Below, one piece after another: positions 1-7,428 of a stretch of 42,925 bases of DNA. The translations under genes were made by a program, and so were the position numbers. A model generated the notes under the pieces. The model had not been told where the DNA came from and did not search any database. It worked only from the letters and a program-made list of their open reading frames with translations. Origin of the DNA: a virus; IMG/VR virus record IMGVR_UViG_3300036799_000151, positions 1 to 42,925 of that record; one strand, 5' to 3'. Position 1 is the stretch's first letter. Each line of letters starts with the position of its first letter.

Positions 1-62
1 AGTTCGGACTGGCTTAGGCCCGTGGTCTCGAGACGTTCTTGGATGCGGCTGCCGACGCTCAT
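1..62 (-). CDS. Partial second copy of the XRE repressor 5' end
   Basis: Minus-strand coding sequence starting with ATG at 62 and running off the left edge. It is identical to the first 62 bases of the repressor gene whose full copy is at 42445-42825. It exists only because the circular genome is shown with overlapping ends, and should not be counted as a separate gene. Confidence 0.85.
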   Translation of the reverse strand, partial: MSVGSRIQERLETTGLSQSE

Positions 63-149
63 CAGGCAGCCCAGCCTAAAAGCGAACTTATAGACCGCCA
101 TGCAAGAGTCCTGCTTGACCATCCCAAAGAACTCTGATAGCCGAGTCGT
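63..149. promoter_or_regulatory. Divergent immunity control region (repressor / early operon)
   Basis: An 87-base noncoding stretch between the repressor start (62, minus) and the first early gene (150, plus), repeated at 42826-42913. Reading right there is TTGACC at 115-120, a plausible -35 hexamer, but no clear -10 at standard spacing. Reading left there is TATAAG (complement of 87-92), a plausible -10. CAAG and CTTG half-sites (102-116) around a seven-base centre could be an operator. Only the divergent arrangement is firm; the individual boxes are read by eye. Confidence 0.5.
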
Positions 150-617
150 ATGGACGCGAATCAGACCATCGAGCTGCCGCCCGGCCTGACCAGGGAAGGC
201 CGCGACATGATCGAGTCGGCGATCGTTGCCGCCAAGGCAGTCTCCCCGGCGCCGCCTGAGCCCCTTCCGACCACGCTCAAGGACGTCCGAAAGGAGACCG
301 CCTTCATCGTCGCCCACTGCCCGCAGGATACGCTCGGGCTCGACGAGCTGCTCGGCGCCCCTGGCTTCGCCGAGGACAGCGAGGACTATTTCCTCTTCGC
401 CGACGAGCTCCGCGGCCCTCCCCGCACGGCCATCCCGCTCAGCCTCCTTCGCGATCCCCGCGACGTCGCGTTCGCCCGCGCGCGCGCCGCCTTGACCGGC
501 AATCTCCCGCAGCTCCTCCATCTCCTGACTGCGCGCCAGCGTGGCTTGCTGATGGCGCATTTGCGCGAGGTCACCGCCGATCGCCTGCGCTGGGCGAGGC
601 CGTCGATCCATGGCTGA
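150..617 (+). CDS. Hypothetical protein, first gene of the early operon
   Basis: 155 residues, family not recognised. It begins with ATG 14 bases after a possible TGATAG element and overlaps the next gene by eight bases. The sequence is mostly helical and rich in Ala, Leu and Arg, with a Pro-rich stretch near residues 33-40 and an Arg/Leu-rich C-terminal third. It has no signal peptide or membrane segment. As the first gene transcribed away from the repressor it is likely expressed immediately on induction. The first four codons also appear at the right end of the window. Confidence 0.7.
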   Translation: MDANQTIELPPGLTREGRDMIESAIVAAKAVSPAPPEPLPTTLKDVRKETAFIVAHCPQDTLGLDELLGAPGFAEDSEDYFLFADELRGPPRTAIPLSLLRDPRDVAFARARAALTGNLPQLLHLLTARQRGLLMAHLREVTADRLRWARPSIHG

Positions 618-993
618 GCCTGCCGCCCCGACGCCCGCCGAGGCGCTACGCCATGCGGTGGATCGCATCGGCTCGCAATCCGCCATGTCGCGCCTGCTCG
701 GCGTCACCCAGCCAGCGGTCTCCGGCTGGCTGAAGGAGAGCAAGCATCTGCCCGCCGAGCATGTGCTCAAGGTCGAGGAGGCGACCGGGATCAGCCGCCA
801 TGCGCTTCGCCCCGATCTCTACCCCGATCCAAACCATCCCGCGCCCCAGCCCGATCTCCCTGTCCGAGCCCCCGCTGGGCGCACCGACGAGCCTGACCGC
901 CTTGCCGCCCCCGGCTCGTCAATAGCGGGTCGGGCGCCGGTTCCCGATCGGAATCGGCGCCCGGTTTCCCAATTGGGCCCTGCGGTCAGGTGA
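610..993 (+). CDS. YdaS/Cro-like helix-turn-helix protein
   Basis: 127 residues. The N-terminal 70 residues match the YdaS/Cro-like HTH family seen next to lambdoid repressors: 'GSQSAMSRLLGV' followed by 'TQPAVSGWLKE' forms the HTH at about 21-43, then a conserved 'LPAEHVLKVEEATGIS' helix. Residues after 75 are Pro/Arg-rich and probably disordered. It lies second downstream of the control region, divergent from the XRE repressor, which is the usual place for a Cro-type switch protein binding the same operators. Its stop overlaps the next GTG start. Confidence 0.8.
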   Translation: MAEPAAPTPAEALRHAVDRIGSQSAMSRLLGVTQPAVSGWLKESKHLPAEHVLKVEEATGISRHALRPDLYPDPNHPAPQPDLPVRAPAGRTDEPDRLAAPGSSIAGRAPVPDRNRRPVSQLGPAVR

Positions 994-1334
994 GCGGCGA
1001 GGGCGTCCTGTCGAGCCGGCGCAGCGATCCGGCCTTCCAGGGCCCCGCCTCGCGCTTCGGCCAGGCCGTCCTCCTCCGCGACCTCACGCTCGCCGCCCGG
1101 GCCGTCGTCGACGCCTTCCGCGCTCAATATGAGGCCGGCGCGTTCGGGCGCCAGGAGCACGCTTCACTCTACCAGCTCAAGACCTTGCTCGACAATTCCC
1201 CCGGTCTTCCGGGCGCCGTGGTTGCGGACGCCAGGGAGTCGGCCGGGGAACGGCCGCCGGGACCCTCTCTCCGCGACGCGGGCCAACGCGCCGCGGACCC
1301 GGCGGCCGATTCCTCACCGGAGGCGCGGCCATGA
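990..1334 (+). CDS. Hypothetical protein
   Basis: 114 residues, not recognised. The chosen start is GTG at 990, overlapping the previous stop as GTGA. Residues 20-70 look helical ('AVLLRDLTLAARAVVDAFRA'). The last 35 residues are Pro/Gly/Arg-rich and probably unstructured. It has no signal peptide. Support is its position in the overlapping gene chain. Confidence 0.55.
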   Translation: MSGEGVLSSRRSDPAFQGPASRFGQAVLLRDLTLAARAVVDAFRAQYEAGAFGRQEHASLYQLKTLLDNSPGLPGAVVADARESAGERPPGPSLRDAGQRAADPAADSSPEARP

Positions 1335-1432
1335 CCCCCGCCGCCGCCTCGGCGATCGGCTGGCTGCTGGTTGTGATGGTCGCCTTCCTCGTCGGCATGG
1401 GCTGGGGCGCATCGATGCGACGCCGGCCATGA
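1331..1432 (+). CDS. 33-residue single-pass membrane microprotein
   Basis: ATG at 1331 overlaps the upstream stop (ATGA) and is preceded by GGAGG. The peptide is one hydrophobic helix, roughly residues 9-26 ('IGWLLVVMVAFLVGMGWG'), with a short basic tail (MRRRP). This predicts a membrane peptide with an N-out/C-in orientation. The strong ribosome site and the overlaps on both sides support a real gene. Function is unknown. Confidence 0.6.
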   Translation: MTPAAASAIGWLLVVMVAFLVGMGWGASMRRRP

Positions 1433-1509
1433 GCCATCAGCACTCAGGCGGCGCCGCCGTCCTCATCCTCGCTATCCTCTGGTTTTACTTCCTGAGGCGC
1501 CGGCCATGA
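1429..1509 (+). CDS. 26-residue membrane microprotein
   Basis: ATG at 1429 overlaps the stop of the preceding microprotein and its own stop overlaps the next start at 1506. The peptide has a polar N-terminus (MSHQHSGG), a hydrophobic core of about 14 residues ('AAVLILAILWFYFL') and the same basic ending (RRRP) as its neighbour. No strong Shine-Dalgarno precedes it, so it would be translated by coupling. The tandem similarity in layout suggests a functional pair. Confidence 0.5.
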   Translation: MSHQHSGGAAVLILAILWFYFLRRRP

Positions 1510-2000
1510 CCAAGCGCCGCGATGCCCTCACCTTCGAGCGCGGCCTGCTCCGCGTCGCCGATCTGATCGGCTGGGTCGAGGTCGCGCGGATCACCGGCAA
1601 GTCCGAAAGCGCGGTGCGCAATTGGTCAGATCCGGACACGTCGGCCGGGATCACCCTCGCCGCCGCGCTCGCGCTCGACGTCGCCTTCCACGCCGCCGGC
1701 GGCGAGGGCGCGCCCCTGCTCCAGGTCTACCAGCACCGCCACGGCATCGATTGCGCCGAGGCGGTCGCCGATCGCGCCGCGCTCGCCGCCGGCATGGCCG
1801 ACGTCGCCCGCAAGGACGGCGAGGCGATCCAGGCCGGGATCTTGGCCGCCCTGCCGGGCTCCAGCGACGCCCAGCTCGCCGCCGCCGAGCTCCGCCTCGA
1901 GGAATCGATCGCGGCCGAGGAAGCCGTGCTCACCAAGGTCCACGCCCTCCGCCACCGCGCCCCGGAGGTGGCGCCGCCCGAGCGCGTTGGCGCGAGCTGA
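1506..2000 (+). CDS. HTH-containing regulatory protein, possibly CII-like
   Basis: 164 residues. The N-terminal 60 residues contain a plausible DNA-binding helix pair ('VEVARITGKSESAVRNWSDP', about 24-43), followed by a helical region typical of phage regulatory proteins that sit a few genes downstream of Cro. The C-terminal half is an Ala/Glu-rich helix that may mediate oligomerisation. A CII-like activator role is inferred from position and HTH only. ATG at 1506 overlaps the upstream stop. Confidence 0.55.
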   Translation: MTKRRDALTFERGLLRVADLIGWVEVARITGKSESAVRNWSDPDTSAGITLAAALALDVAFHAAGGEGAPLLQVYQHRHGIDCAEAVADRAALAAGMADVARKDGEAIQAGILAALPGSSDAQLAAAELRLEESIAAEEAVLTKVHALRHRAPEVAPPERVGAS

Positions 2001-2102
2001 GCTTCCCCTTACCGATTCCCGTCCTTCCGACCCGTCCCGAAGCCTCCGCCAGCCGCGACCCCCATCCGCGGCGCGGCCTTTCTGTTGCCTGGAGAAAGCG
2101 CC

Positions 2103-2618
2103 ATGTCCGAGATCCACGCCGCCCCGCCCGACCTCGGCAGCGCGCCCGAGGCGCTGACCCCGGGCAGTTACCTGAAGCTCCGCCGCGAGGCGGCCGCCCT
2201 CACCATCCAGCACGTCGTCCTCGCGCTGGTCCCGGCGACCCGCCGCAGCGCCGCCGAGGACCGCGCCGATCTGCGCAACCGGATCATGCTGCTCGAGGAG
2301 GACGCCCTCCATCGCCCCGCCTGCCCAAGCCTGGTCGACAAGCTGGGCACCGTCTTCTCCTTCGTGCCGGGCATCTATTGGCTACTCCTGGCCCACCACG
2401 ACGATCCCGGCGGCTGGATCGGCCGACCGCCGCGCATCTGCCGCGGCTGCGGCTGCAGCCAGCACGACGCCTGCATCGAGCCGGTCCGCGATCGCGGCGA
2501 GGCCGAGCGCGCCTGCGCCTGGTCCGCCCGCGATTCCGGGCTCTGCACCGCCTGCGAGCAGCTCGGCATCCTCCGCGCCGCGCCGTCGGCGAGCAAGGAG
2601 CGGGCGCATGCGGCATGA
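2103..2618 (+). CDS. Cysteine-cluster (zinc-finger-like) phage protein
   Basis: 171 residues. ATG at 2103 is preferred over one 18 bases upstream because GGAGAAAG lies at 2091-2098. Residues 20-100 resemble an HTH-like helical domain ('GSYLKLRREAAALTIQHV'). The C-terminal third carries seven cysteines (C113, C116, C118, C124, C138, C148, C151). They form the C-x2-CGC ... C ... CxW ... LCxxC pattern found in many phage and alphaproteobacterial small proteins and probably bind zinc. Regulation or DNA binding is inferred. Confidence 0.65.
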   Translation: MSEIHAAPPDLGSAPEALTPGSYLKLRREAAALTIQHVVLALVPATRRSAAEDRADLRNRIMLLEEDALHRPACPSLVDKLGTVFSFVPGIYWLLLAHHDDPGGWIGRPPRICRGCGCSQHDACIEPVRDRGEAERACAWSARDSGLCTACEQLGILRAAPSASKERAHAA

Positions 2619-2793
2619 TTTCGGCTTCATGCGCGAAGGCGCCCGCCGCCTGCAGCGCCGCCACGCCGCCCGCGCCCGCCTCGCGCGGATCCGCGCCGGC
2701 ATCCTCTCGCGCCGCCTGACGATCGCCGCGATCGCGCTGGTGACGGTCGCGATTCCCGGCCGCGCGCTCGTCGCCCTGGTGCTGCCGTCATGA
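2608..2793 (+). CDS. Small basic membrane protein
   Basis: 61 residues: a strongly basic N-terminal half ('RRLQRRHAARARLARIRAG') followed by one hydrophobic helix (about 37-59). It would sit in the inner membrane with the basic end in the cytoplasm. It overlaps the upstream gene by 11 bases and the next one by four. Function unknown. Confidence 0.5.
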   Translation: MRHDFGFMREGARRLQRRHAARARLARIRAGILSRRLTIAAIALVTVAIPGRALVALVLPS

Positions 2794-3005
2794 GCGCCGC
2801 GGCCGATCGCGAATTCGAGATGGCGCTGGCGAAGGTCGGGGACGTCGCGCGGTCGTTCGTGCGCAGTGTCGAGAGCGGCTCGGGGCCTAACGTACTGGTG
2901 CCTCGACCCTTCTTCGACGTGCTTAGCAAGGCCGTTGCCGAGCTGAATCGCGCGCTTGAGCAGCCGCCGGTCGACGTCGCGCAACCAGAAGTCACGGAGC
3001 CATGA
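2790..3005 (+). CDS. Hypothetical small protein
   Basis: 71 residues, helical, mildly acidic, with no membrane segment. The central sequence 'RPFFDVLSKAVAELNRALEQ' looks like an amphipathic helix. Starts and stops overlap the neighbours by four bases each. Not recognised. Its base composition is slightly less GC-rich than the flanking genes. Confidence 0.55.
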   Translation: MSAAADREFEMALAKVGDVARSFVRSVESGSGPNVLVPRPFFDVLSKAVAELNRALEQPPVDVAQPEVTEP

Positions 3006-3154
3006 CCGATGCTCCAAAATGCCCGCGCTGCGCCGGCTTCGCCTTCGAGCCCGATCATCACCCGCTCAAGGCCTGCACCGCCTGCGGCGGCACCGGCCGC
3101 CCGCCGCGCCAACCCGCCGAACAGAGCAAGGAAGGGGAGCTCCTCAATGGCTGA
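3002..3154 (+). CDS. 50-residue zinc-ribbon microprotein
   Basis: ATG at 3002 overlaps the previous stop. Two CxxC knuckles (C7/C10 and C25/C28, the second as CTACGG) define a minimal zinc ribbon; the last 20 residues are polar. The gene overlaps the following GapR gene by eight bases and contains its ribosome-binding site, so the two are probably co-translated. DNA or RNA binding is inferred from the fold only. Confidence 0.6.
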   Translation: MTDAPKCPRCAGFAFEPDHHPLKACTACGGTGRPPRQPAEQSKEGELLNG

Positions 3155-3389
3155 AGGATCGATCGCCGCCGACGAGCTGCGCCTCCTGATCGAGCGCATC
3201 GAGCGCCTCGAGGAGGAAAAGAAGGCGATCGCCGACGACGTCCGCGACGTCTACGCCGAGGCCAAGTCCCGCGGCTACGACGCGAAAACGATCCGCGCCA
3301 TCGTCCGCCTCCGCAAAATGGAGACCCACGACCGGCAAGAGGCCGAGGCGCTCCTCGAGACGTACAAAGCCGCGCTGGGGCTGGCGTGA
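3147..3389 (+). CDS. gapR: GapR-family (DUF2312) nucleoid protein
   Basis: 80 residues, matching the full length of the GapR/DUF2312 core: '[18 protein letters not shown]' then '[12 protein letters not shown]', '[11 protein letters not shown]' and '[14 protein letters not shown]'. In Caulobacter, GapR is a nucleoid-associated protein that recognises overtwisted DNA ahead of the replication fork and aids replication. ATG at 3147 is chosen because AAGGAAGGGGAG lies just upstream and the family begins here. A phage copy may manage supercoiling on replicating phage DNA or interfere with host GapR; both roles are inferred. Its stop overlaps the next ATG (TGATG). Confidence 0.92.
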   Translation: MAEGSIAADELRLLIERIERLEEEKKAIADDVRDVYAEAKSRGYDAKTIRAIVRLRKMETHDRQEAEALLETYKAALGLA

Positions 3390-3673
3390 TGGGCGAGCGC
3401 TACCCCGACCGCATTCCGCTGCCACTCGCCCAGGTTCTCGGCATGCCGCCGCAGTTGCTGCACCCGTGGTGGATGGCGCTCCGCGAGGTCGGTGTCGAGG
3501 TTCCGGGCCGCTACGAGGGCGAAATCGGGTCCGCGCTCCACTTCCTGATCCCGTTCGCGATCTCCCACCCCGAAGATTGGCGCGGCGCGGCGATCGCCGA
3601 GCTGCAGCGGCTCAAGGCTGGTGGCGAATATGTCCCGGCCGAGATCACGATCGCACCGCGGGTGGCGCCATGA
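3389..3673 (+). CDS. Hypothetical protein
   Basis: 94 residues from ATG 3389, with no recognised domain. It contains 'PPQLLHPWWMALREVG' and a region predicted as alpha/beta, with no signal or membrane helix. It is translationally coupled to GapR through TGATG and to the next gene through ATGA. Confidence 0.55.
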   Translation: MGERYPDRIPLPLAQVLGMPPQLLHPWWMALREVGVEVPGRYEGEIGSALHFLIPFAISHPEDWRGAAIAELQRLKAGGEYVPAEITIAPRVAP

Positions 3674-3873
3674 CCGCGCGGGGCCTCACCTTGCTCGAGC
3701 GCTCGCTCGTCGACCGCCTCCGGCCCTTCGCGGACTTCCACGTCCCGGGCGCGCCCGACGCGCACGTCATCACCCAGGGCAGCGCCATGGCGAAGCGCCA
3801 GCTCACCATGGGCGACTGCCGCGACGCCGCCGAGCTGCTCGCTTCGATCGACAGCGGATCGAGGGTCGCATGA
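3670..3873 (+). CDS. Hypothetical small protein
   Basis: 67 residues. ATG at 3670 overlaps the preceding stop and its own stop overlaps the next ATG. The sequence includes 'LLERSLVDRLRPFADFHV' and 'MGDCRDAAELLASI', both likely helices. Not recognised; accepted on coupling and lack of a better frame. Confidence 0.55.
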   Translation: MTARGLTLLERSLVDRLRPFADFHVPGAPDAHVITQGSAMAKRQLTMGDCRDAAELLASIDSGSRVA

Positions 3874-4322
3874 GGATCCTCCCGCACCCGAGCGCCACCA
3901 GGCGCTTCGCGCCGCCGGCGGATTGGTCCGCCGACGCGCACGGCGAATGCGGCACGCTGGAGATCGCCGAAGTCGCCGGCGAGGGCGGCCTCCCGTACAT
4001 GGAAAGCCTCTGGCAGCCCGAAGCCGAGGACCTCGCCAAGCTCAATGCCGGCGCCGCGATCGCGCTCGGCGTCCAGGGCCAGGTTCACCCCGTCGTCTAT
4101 CTGGGCGTCACCGAGCCGCCGCAGCACGACGTCGGCGACCCGCGCAGGCCGATCGACAGCACGGTCGCCGAAGCGCTGGCGGCCGCCGTGATGGCGCTGC
4201 GCTCCTACCAATACGACAATTCGGCGACCGACCTGGCGAAGGACGTCGCCGACGCCGGCGTCGCCGCGCTCGATCGAGCCGGCTTCGTCCTTGAGGGCCT
4301 GGCTCTCCGGAGGAAAGGCTGA
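3870..4322 (+). CDS. Hypothetical phage protein
   Basis: 150 residues. The central part ('GLPYMESLWQPEAEDLAKLN' then 'AGAAIALGVQGQVHPVVYLG') resembles a compact alpha/beta protein that I believe recurs in sphingomonad prophage early regions, but I cannot assign it to a named family. It has no cysteine cluster or membrane helix. Its stop overlaps the next start as TGATG. Confidence 0.6.
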   Translation: MRILPHPSATRRFAPPADWSADAHGECGTLEIAEVAGEGGLPYMESLWQPEAEDLAKLNAGAAIALGVQGQVHPVVYLGVTEPPQHDVGDPRRPIDSTVAEALAAAVMALRSYQYDNSATDLAKDVADAGVAALDRAGFVLEGLALRRKG

Positions 4323-4768
4323 TGGCGGCCTTCACCGTGATCTGGGCCAAGAGCTGGCAGGGACGTCCGATCCGCCAGCCGGCCGAGTGTCGGCACGGCG
4401 GGGAGGATGCGCTGACGATCAATCAGCGCCTCGAGCCGCGCTCGCGCGGCAGGGGCAGCCAGATCGCGGTCGATGGCTCGGTCTGCATGGCGTGCGGGGC
4501 CGATTCGACCGGCAACTTCACCCTCGCCGAGGGTTTGCGGCTCTGTATGGACCAGCACGGCTGGAACCGCGAGGCGGGCCTGCGCCTCCACGATCTCGCA
4601 GCCTTCCACAAGGCCGAGCTGATGGGGGCGCCGGCAATCCCGATTTGGTGCTTCCACGCCTTCGGCTGGACCGGCAAGCAGATCGTCGACGCGCTCAATG
4701 CCGAGCGGCTGCTCCCGACGCGGATGAGCGACTCTGTCGAGCAGCTGGCGGCGGAGCTGCGGCCATGA
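4322..4768 (+). CDS. Hypothetical protein
   Basis: 148 residues, not recognised. It contains a CxxC pair near residues 55-58 ('VCMACGAD') and an earlier Cys/His pair ('ECRHGG'), a possible metal site. The second half is helical ('GWNREAGLRLHDLAAFHKAE'). Tightly coupled at both ends (TGATG upstream, ATGA downstream). Confidence 0.55.
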   Translation: MAAFTVIWAKSWQGRPIRQPAECRHGGEDALTINQRLEPRSRGRGSQIAVDGSVCMACGADSTGNFTLAEGLRLCMDQHGWNREAGLRLHDLAAFHKAELMGAPAIPIWCFHAFGWTGKQIVDALNAERLLPTRMSDSVEQLAAELRP

Positions 4769-5109
4769 CCACGCACGGCCTCCACGGGGCAGCCGTCGAG
4801 CGCGTCTACGACGAGCTCCAGGCTGGCAAGCACCTCGTGCCCGGGCACCTTTGGGACGGCATCGTCCGCCACGTCATCGAGGGCGGGAAGACGGGCCGGT
4901 TCCTGCAGGCCCTGTTCGACAACGATCTGCGCGGCGCCGTTTGCCGCGCCGACGACGTCTCGCTGCCCGCGCTCCGCGAGCTGGCGCTCTTCATGCACAA
5001 TTTCACCCCGTCGCGCTGCTGGGGTTCCCCCGCCGAAGCGAACCGCTGGCGCGAAGCCGGCGGCATCCGCGGCGGCGCGCACCTCAAGCCGGAGCTCGCC
5101 GCGCCATGA
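4765..5109 (+). CDS. Hypothetical protein
   Basis: 114 residues from ATG 4765. Helical, with 'GGKTGRFLQALFDNDLRGAV' near the middle. No motif recognised. Overlaps both neighbours by four bases, so it is part of the same translation-coupled chain. Confidence 0.55.
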   Translation: MTTHGLHGAAVERVYDELQAGKHLVPGHLWDGIVRHVIEGGKTGRFLQALFDNDLRGAVCRADDVSLPALRELALFMHNFTPSRCWGSPAEANRWREAGGIRGGAHLKPELAAP

Positions 5110-5492
5110 TCGAGGACGGCCTCCGCATCGCGATCTGGAATGCGGTGAAGGCCGAGGGCGGCTCCGACGCGCTCGCCTATCGGATCATCGGGGCGAGCAC
5201 GGCCGCCTTCATGAAGTCGCGGCCGATCGCCGCGCTCGGCGTCATCCTGCAGGCGGACCTCGAGGCGCCCCGCTTCGGCCTTCGCTACGGCCTGGCCGAC
5301 TGCATCGACAATGACGGCAGCCCCTATCAATCGGCCTCGCTCGCCGCCGCGCTGCAGCTGCTTCGCTACGACTTCCCACCGAAAGCCGGGGCGCCGGCCG
5401 CAGCTGACGCCCCAACCCCTGCGCCCACGCCTTTGCCTGAAGGCGCGGCGCCATCCGACACCAGTCAGGCTGACATCGGAGAACCCACATGA
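5106..5492 (+). CDS. Hypothetical protein with Pro/Ala-rich tail
   Basis: 128 residues. Residues 1-90 look folded ('DGLRIAIWNAVKAEGG', 'AFMKSRPIAALGVILQADLE'). The last 35 residues are Pro/Ala-rich ('APAAADAPTPAPTPLPEG') and probably a flexible linker. It lies immediately upstream of the ParB gene and overlaps it by four bases. Confidence 0.55.
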   Translation: MIEDGLRIAIWNAVKAEGGSDALAYRIIGASTAAFMKSRPIAALGVILQADLEAPRFGLRYGLADCIDNDGSPYQSASLAAALQLLRYDFPPKAGAPAAADAPTPAPTPLPEGAAPSDTSQADIGEPT

Positions 5493-7252
5493 ACGCCCAA
5501 GCCACCCGAAACAAGCAGGCCGCCCCGCCCGATCCGGGCATCACCATGGCGATCCCGCTGAACAAGCTCGTCCTCTCCGAGCTCAACGCCCGCAAGACCT
5601 ATCCCGACGAGGATGTGATCGGCCTCTCCGACAACATCCACGAGCGCGGGCTGCACCAGAACCTCGTCGTCTCGAAGTCGCCGACGCTGCGCGGGATCCA
5701 CGAGGTCGACGCCGGCGGCCGCCGCTTCCTCGCGCTGAAGCGCAACGTGAAGCTGGGCCGCCTGCCGGGCGATTGGCCGGTCCCGGTCAAGATCGTGCCG
5801 CGCGAGGAGGCGGCCGAGGCGAGCCTGGACGAGAACATCCAGAAGATCGCGCTCAACCCGGCCGACGAATTCACCGCCTATGCGCGGATCATCGCCGGCT
5901 ACGAGGCCGACGGCATGGCCGATCCGGCCGAGCGCATCGCCCAATGCGCCCGCCGCCGCGGCGTCACCGTCCGCCACGTCGAGCAGCGCCTCCGCCTCGC
6001 CGCCCTCGCCCCCGAGATCCTCGACGCGCTCCGCGCCGGCACCATCTCGCTGGACGCCGCCAAGGCCTATGCCGGGCATCCGGATCATGAGCAGCAGCTC
6101 AACGTCTTCGCGGCCGAGGAGAAGAAGCCCGAGGGCTGGCGCCACGGCATCCCCGCGATCCGCGACGCGATCAAGCGCCGCACCTATCCGGTCGACCACA
6201 AGGCGGTGCTCTACATCGGGCTCGACGCCTATCTCGTCGCCGGCGGCCGCGTTGGCACCGATCTCTTCATGGGCGGCGAGGAGCGCGAGGAGATCCTCGA
6301 TCCCTCGATCGTCGATCGCCTGGTCGAGGCGAAGGCCGCGCGGGAAGCGCGCGCGCTCGCCGCCCAGGACGGCTGGGCCGGCGGCGCCGTCAAGCCCTGG
6401 CAGGTCCGCGGCGATTCCTTCGCCGAGCCCGCCGGCAGGCCCAGGGGCACGCAACAAGTCTTCGTCGGCAAGCTCGAGGCGGCCGAGAAGCCGTCGGCGA
6501 CGCTCTGGTACGAGCTGAAGCCGGACGGCTCCGGCCTGCAGGCAATGGACTTCGCCTTCGCCCCGGTGGAGACGGTGGACGAGACCCGGGCCCGCGCCGC
6601 CGCCGGCAGCGTCGACACCGAGACGCTCCACCGCGAACGAGTGCGCAAGCTGCAGGTCGAGCTGACCGCAGCCCGCCTCGCCATGCCGCCGATCGCCGGC
6701 ACCCCGCTCGAAGGTCGCACCCACTGGCCGAAGCGGGTCAACGGCATCGACGCGCTCCACGTCGACGAGGAATCGGGCGACTTCGTCATCGCCCTCCTCG
6801 TGCGCATACCCGCCGCCGACGTCCTCGCGAAGCGCGACGCCGCCGAATGGGAGATCGCCGACCGCGAGTCCCGCGCCGCGGCCGCCGACGCCGCGGCGAC
6901 GAAGGTGGCGCCCGGGCCCGACGACGAGCCGATCGAAGAGCCGGTCGCGAAACTGGCGGAGATGATCGAAGCGCGCATTTCCGCCCGCCCGGGGCTGAGG
7001 GGCATCGACGGCATCGCAGCCGCCCAACGTTTCGCGCGCGAGCTGATCGCCGAGCTCGAGCGCGACCATGGCGCCCGGTACCGCGAGAGCTATGGAACCC
7101 GCCACCTCCAGCTCGCCGGCATCAAGGTGAGCTGCACCGCTGGCAAGTTCGCCCTGCTCGACTCCTGGGTCGCGAAAGCCCGCAAGCTCGCCGCCGAAGC
7201 GCCGCCGGCAAAGGCCGAGGCCGAGGCGAAGGTCGCGGAGTCGGTGTCGTGA
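5489..7252 (+). CDS. Large ParB/RepB/Spo0J-family DNA-binding protein
   Basis: 587 residues. The ParB N-terminal domain spans about 20-135, including the Arg-rich nucleotide-binding box 'AGGRRFLAL' (75-83) and the 'ENIQKIALNPADEFTAY' box (115-131). A KorB/Spo0J-like HTH follows at about 147-175. The remaining ~390 residues have no family I recognise and make it far longer than a typical ParB (~300). There is no adjacent ParA, so a classical partition operon is not evident. It may act as a CTP-type clamp or DNA-binding regulator in phage replication (inferred). Its stop overlaps the next GTG start. Confidence 0.85.
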   Translation: MNAQATRNKQAAPPDPGITMAIPLNKLVLSELNARKTYPDEDVIGLSDNIHERGLHQNLVVSKSPTLRGIHEVDAGGRRFLALKRNVKLGRLPGDWPVPVKIVPREEAAEASLDENIQKIALNPADEFTAYARIIAGYEADGMADPAERIAQCARRRGVTVRHVEQRLRLAALAPEILDALRAGTISLDAAKAYAGHPDHEQQLNVFAAEEKKPEGWRHGIPAIRDAIKRRTYPVDHKAVLYIGLDAYLVAGGRVGTDLFMGGEEREEILDPSIVDRLVEAKAAREARALAAQDGWAGGAVKPWQVRGDSFAEPAGRPRGTQQVFVGKLEAAEKPSATLWYELKPDGSGLQAMDFAFAPVETVDETRARAAAGSVDTETLHRERVRKLQVELTAARLAMPPIAGTPLEGRTHWPKRVNGIDALHVDEESGDFVIALLVRIPAADVLAKRDAAEWEIADRESRAAAADAAATKVAPGPDDEPIEEPVAKLAEMIEARISARPGLRGIDGIAAAQRFARELIAELERDHGARYRESYGTRHLQLAGIKVSCTAGKFALLDSWVAKARKLAAEAPPAKAEAEAKVAESVS

Positions 7253-7428
7253 TCGCCGCGCTCCAGAATCGGGGGGGGGGGGTGACCCGCCTGCCCCTCC
7301 TTCGCGCCGATCGGCGCGGCACGCCGGCGGTGGCGATGTGCGGCCGCTGCGCGCGCTCGGCCTGCGATCCCGTCGTCGGCTGCTGCTCCGATTCCCTGTG
7401 CCCCTTCGCCTGGAGGAACGTCGCATGA
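7249..7428 (+). CDS. 59-residue cysteine-rich protein with a G12 tract
   Basis: GTG at 7249 overlaps the ParB stop (GTGA). Six cysteines (C31, C34, C39, C45, C46, C51) fall in the last 30 residues, consistent with a zinc- or metal-binding micro-domain. Codons 8-12 are built on an uninterrupted run of 12 G (7271-7282), so a one-base slip would abolish the cysteine region. The stop overlaps the following ATG, and the next gene's ribosome site (GGAGG) lies inside this gene. Confidence 0.5.
   Translation: MIAALQNRGGGVTRLPLLRADRRGTPAVAMCGRCARSACDPVVGCCSDSLCPFAWRNVA
7271..7282. repeat. Homopolymer G12
   Basis: Twelve consecutive G within codons 8-12 of the small Cys-rich gene. This is the longest mononucleotide run I noticed and a plausible slippage site in replication, transcription or sequencing. 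Confidence 0.9.

Larger units (their letters stand above)
1..161. repeat. Terminal direct repeat, left copy (circular closure)
   Basis: Positions 1-161 recur at 42764-42925. The only difference seen is one extra T in the right copy (42890), after position 126 of the left copy. The repeat covers the 5' end of the repressor gene, the divergent control region and the first four codons of the first early gene. It is best read as the overlap of a circular molecule that was opened arbitrarily. The indel is either a sequencing error or natural micro-variation. Confidence 0.9.
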
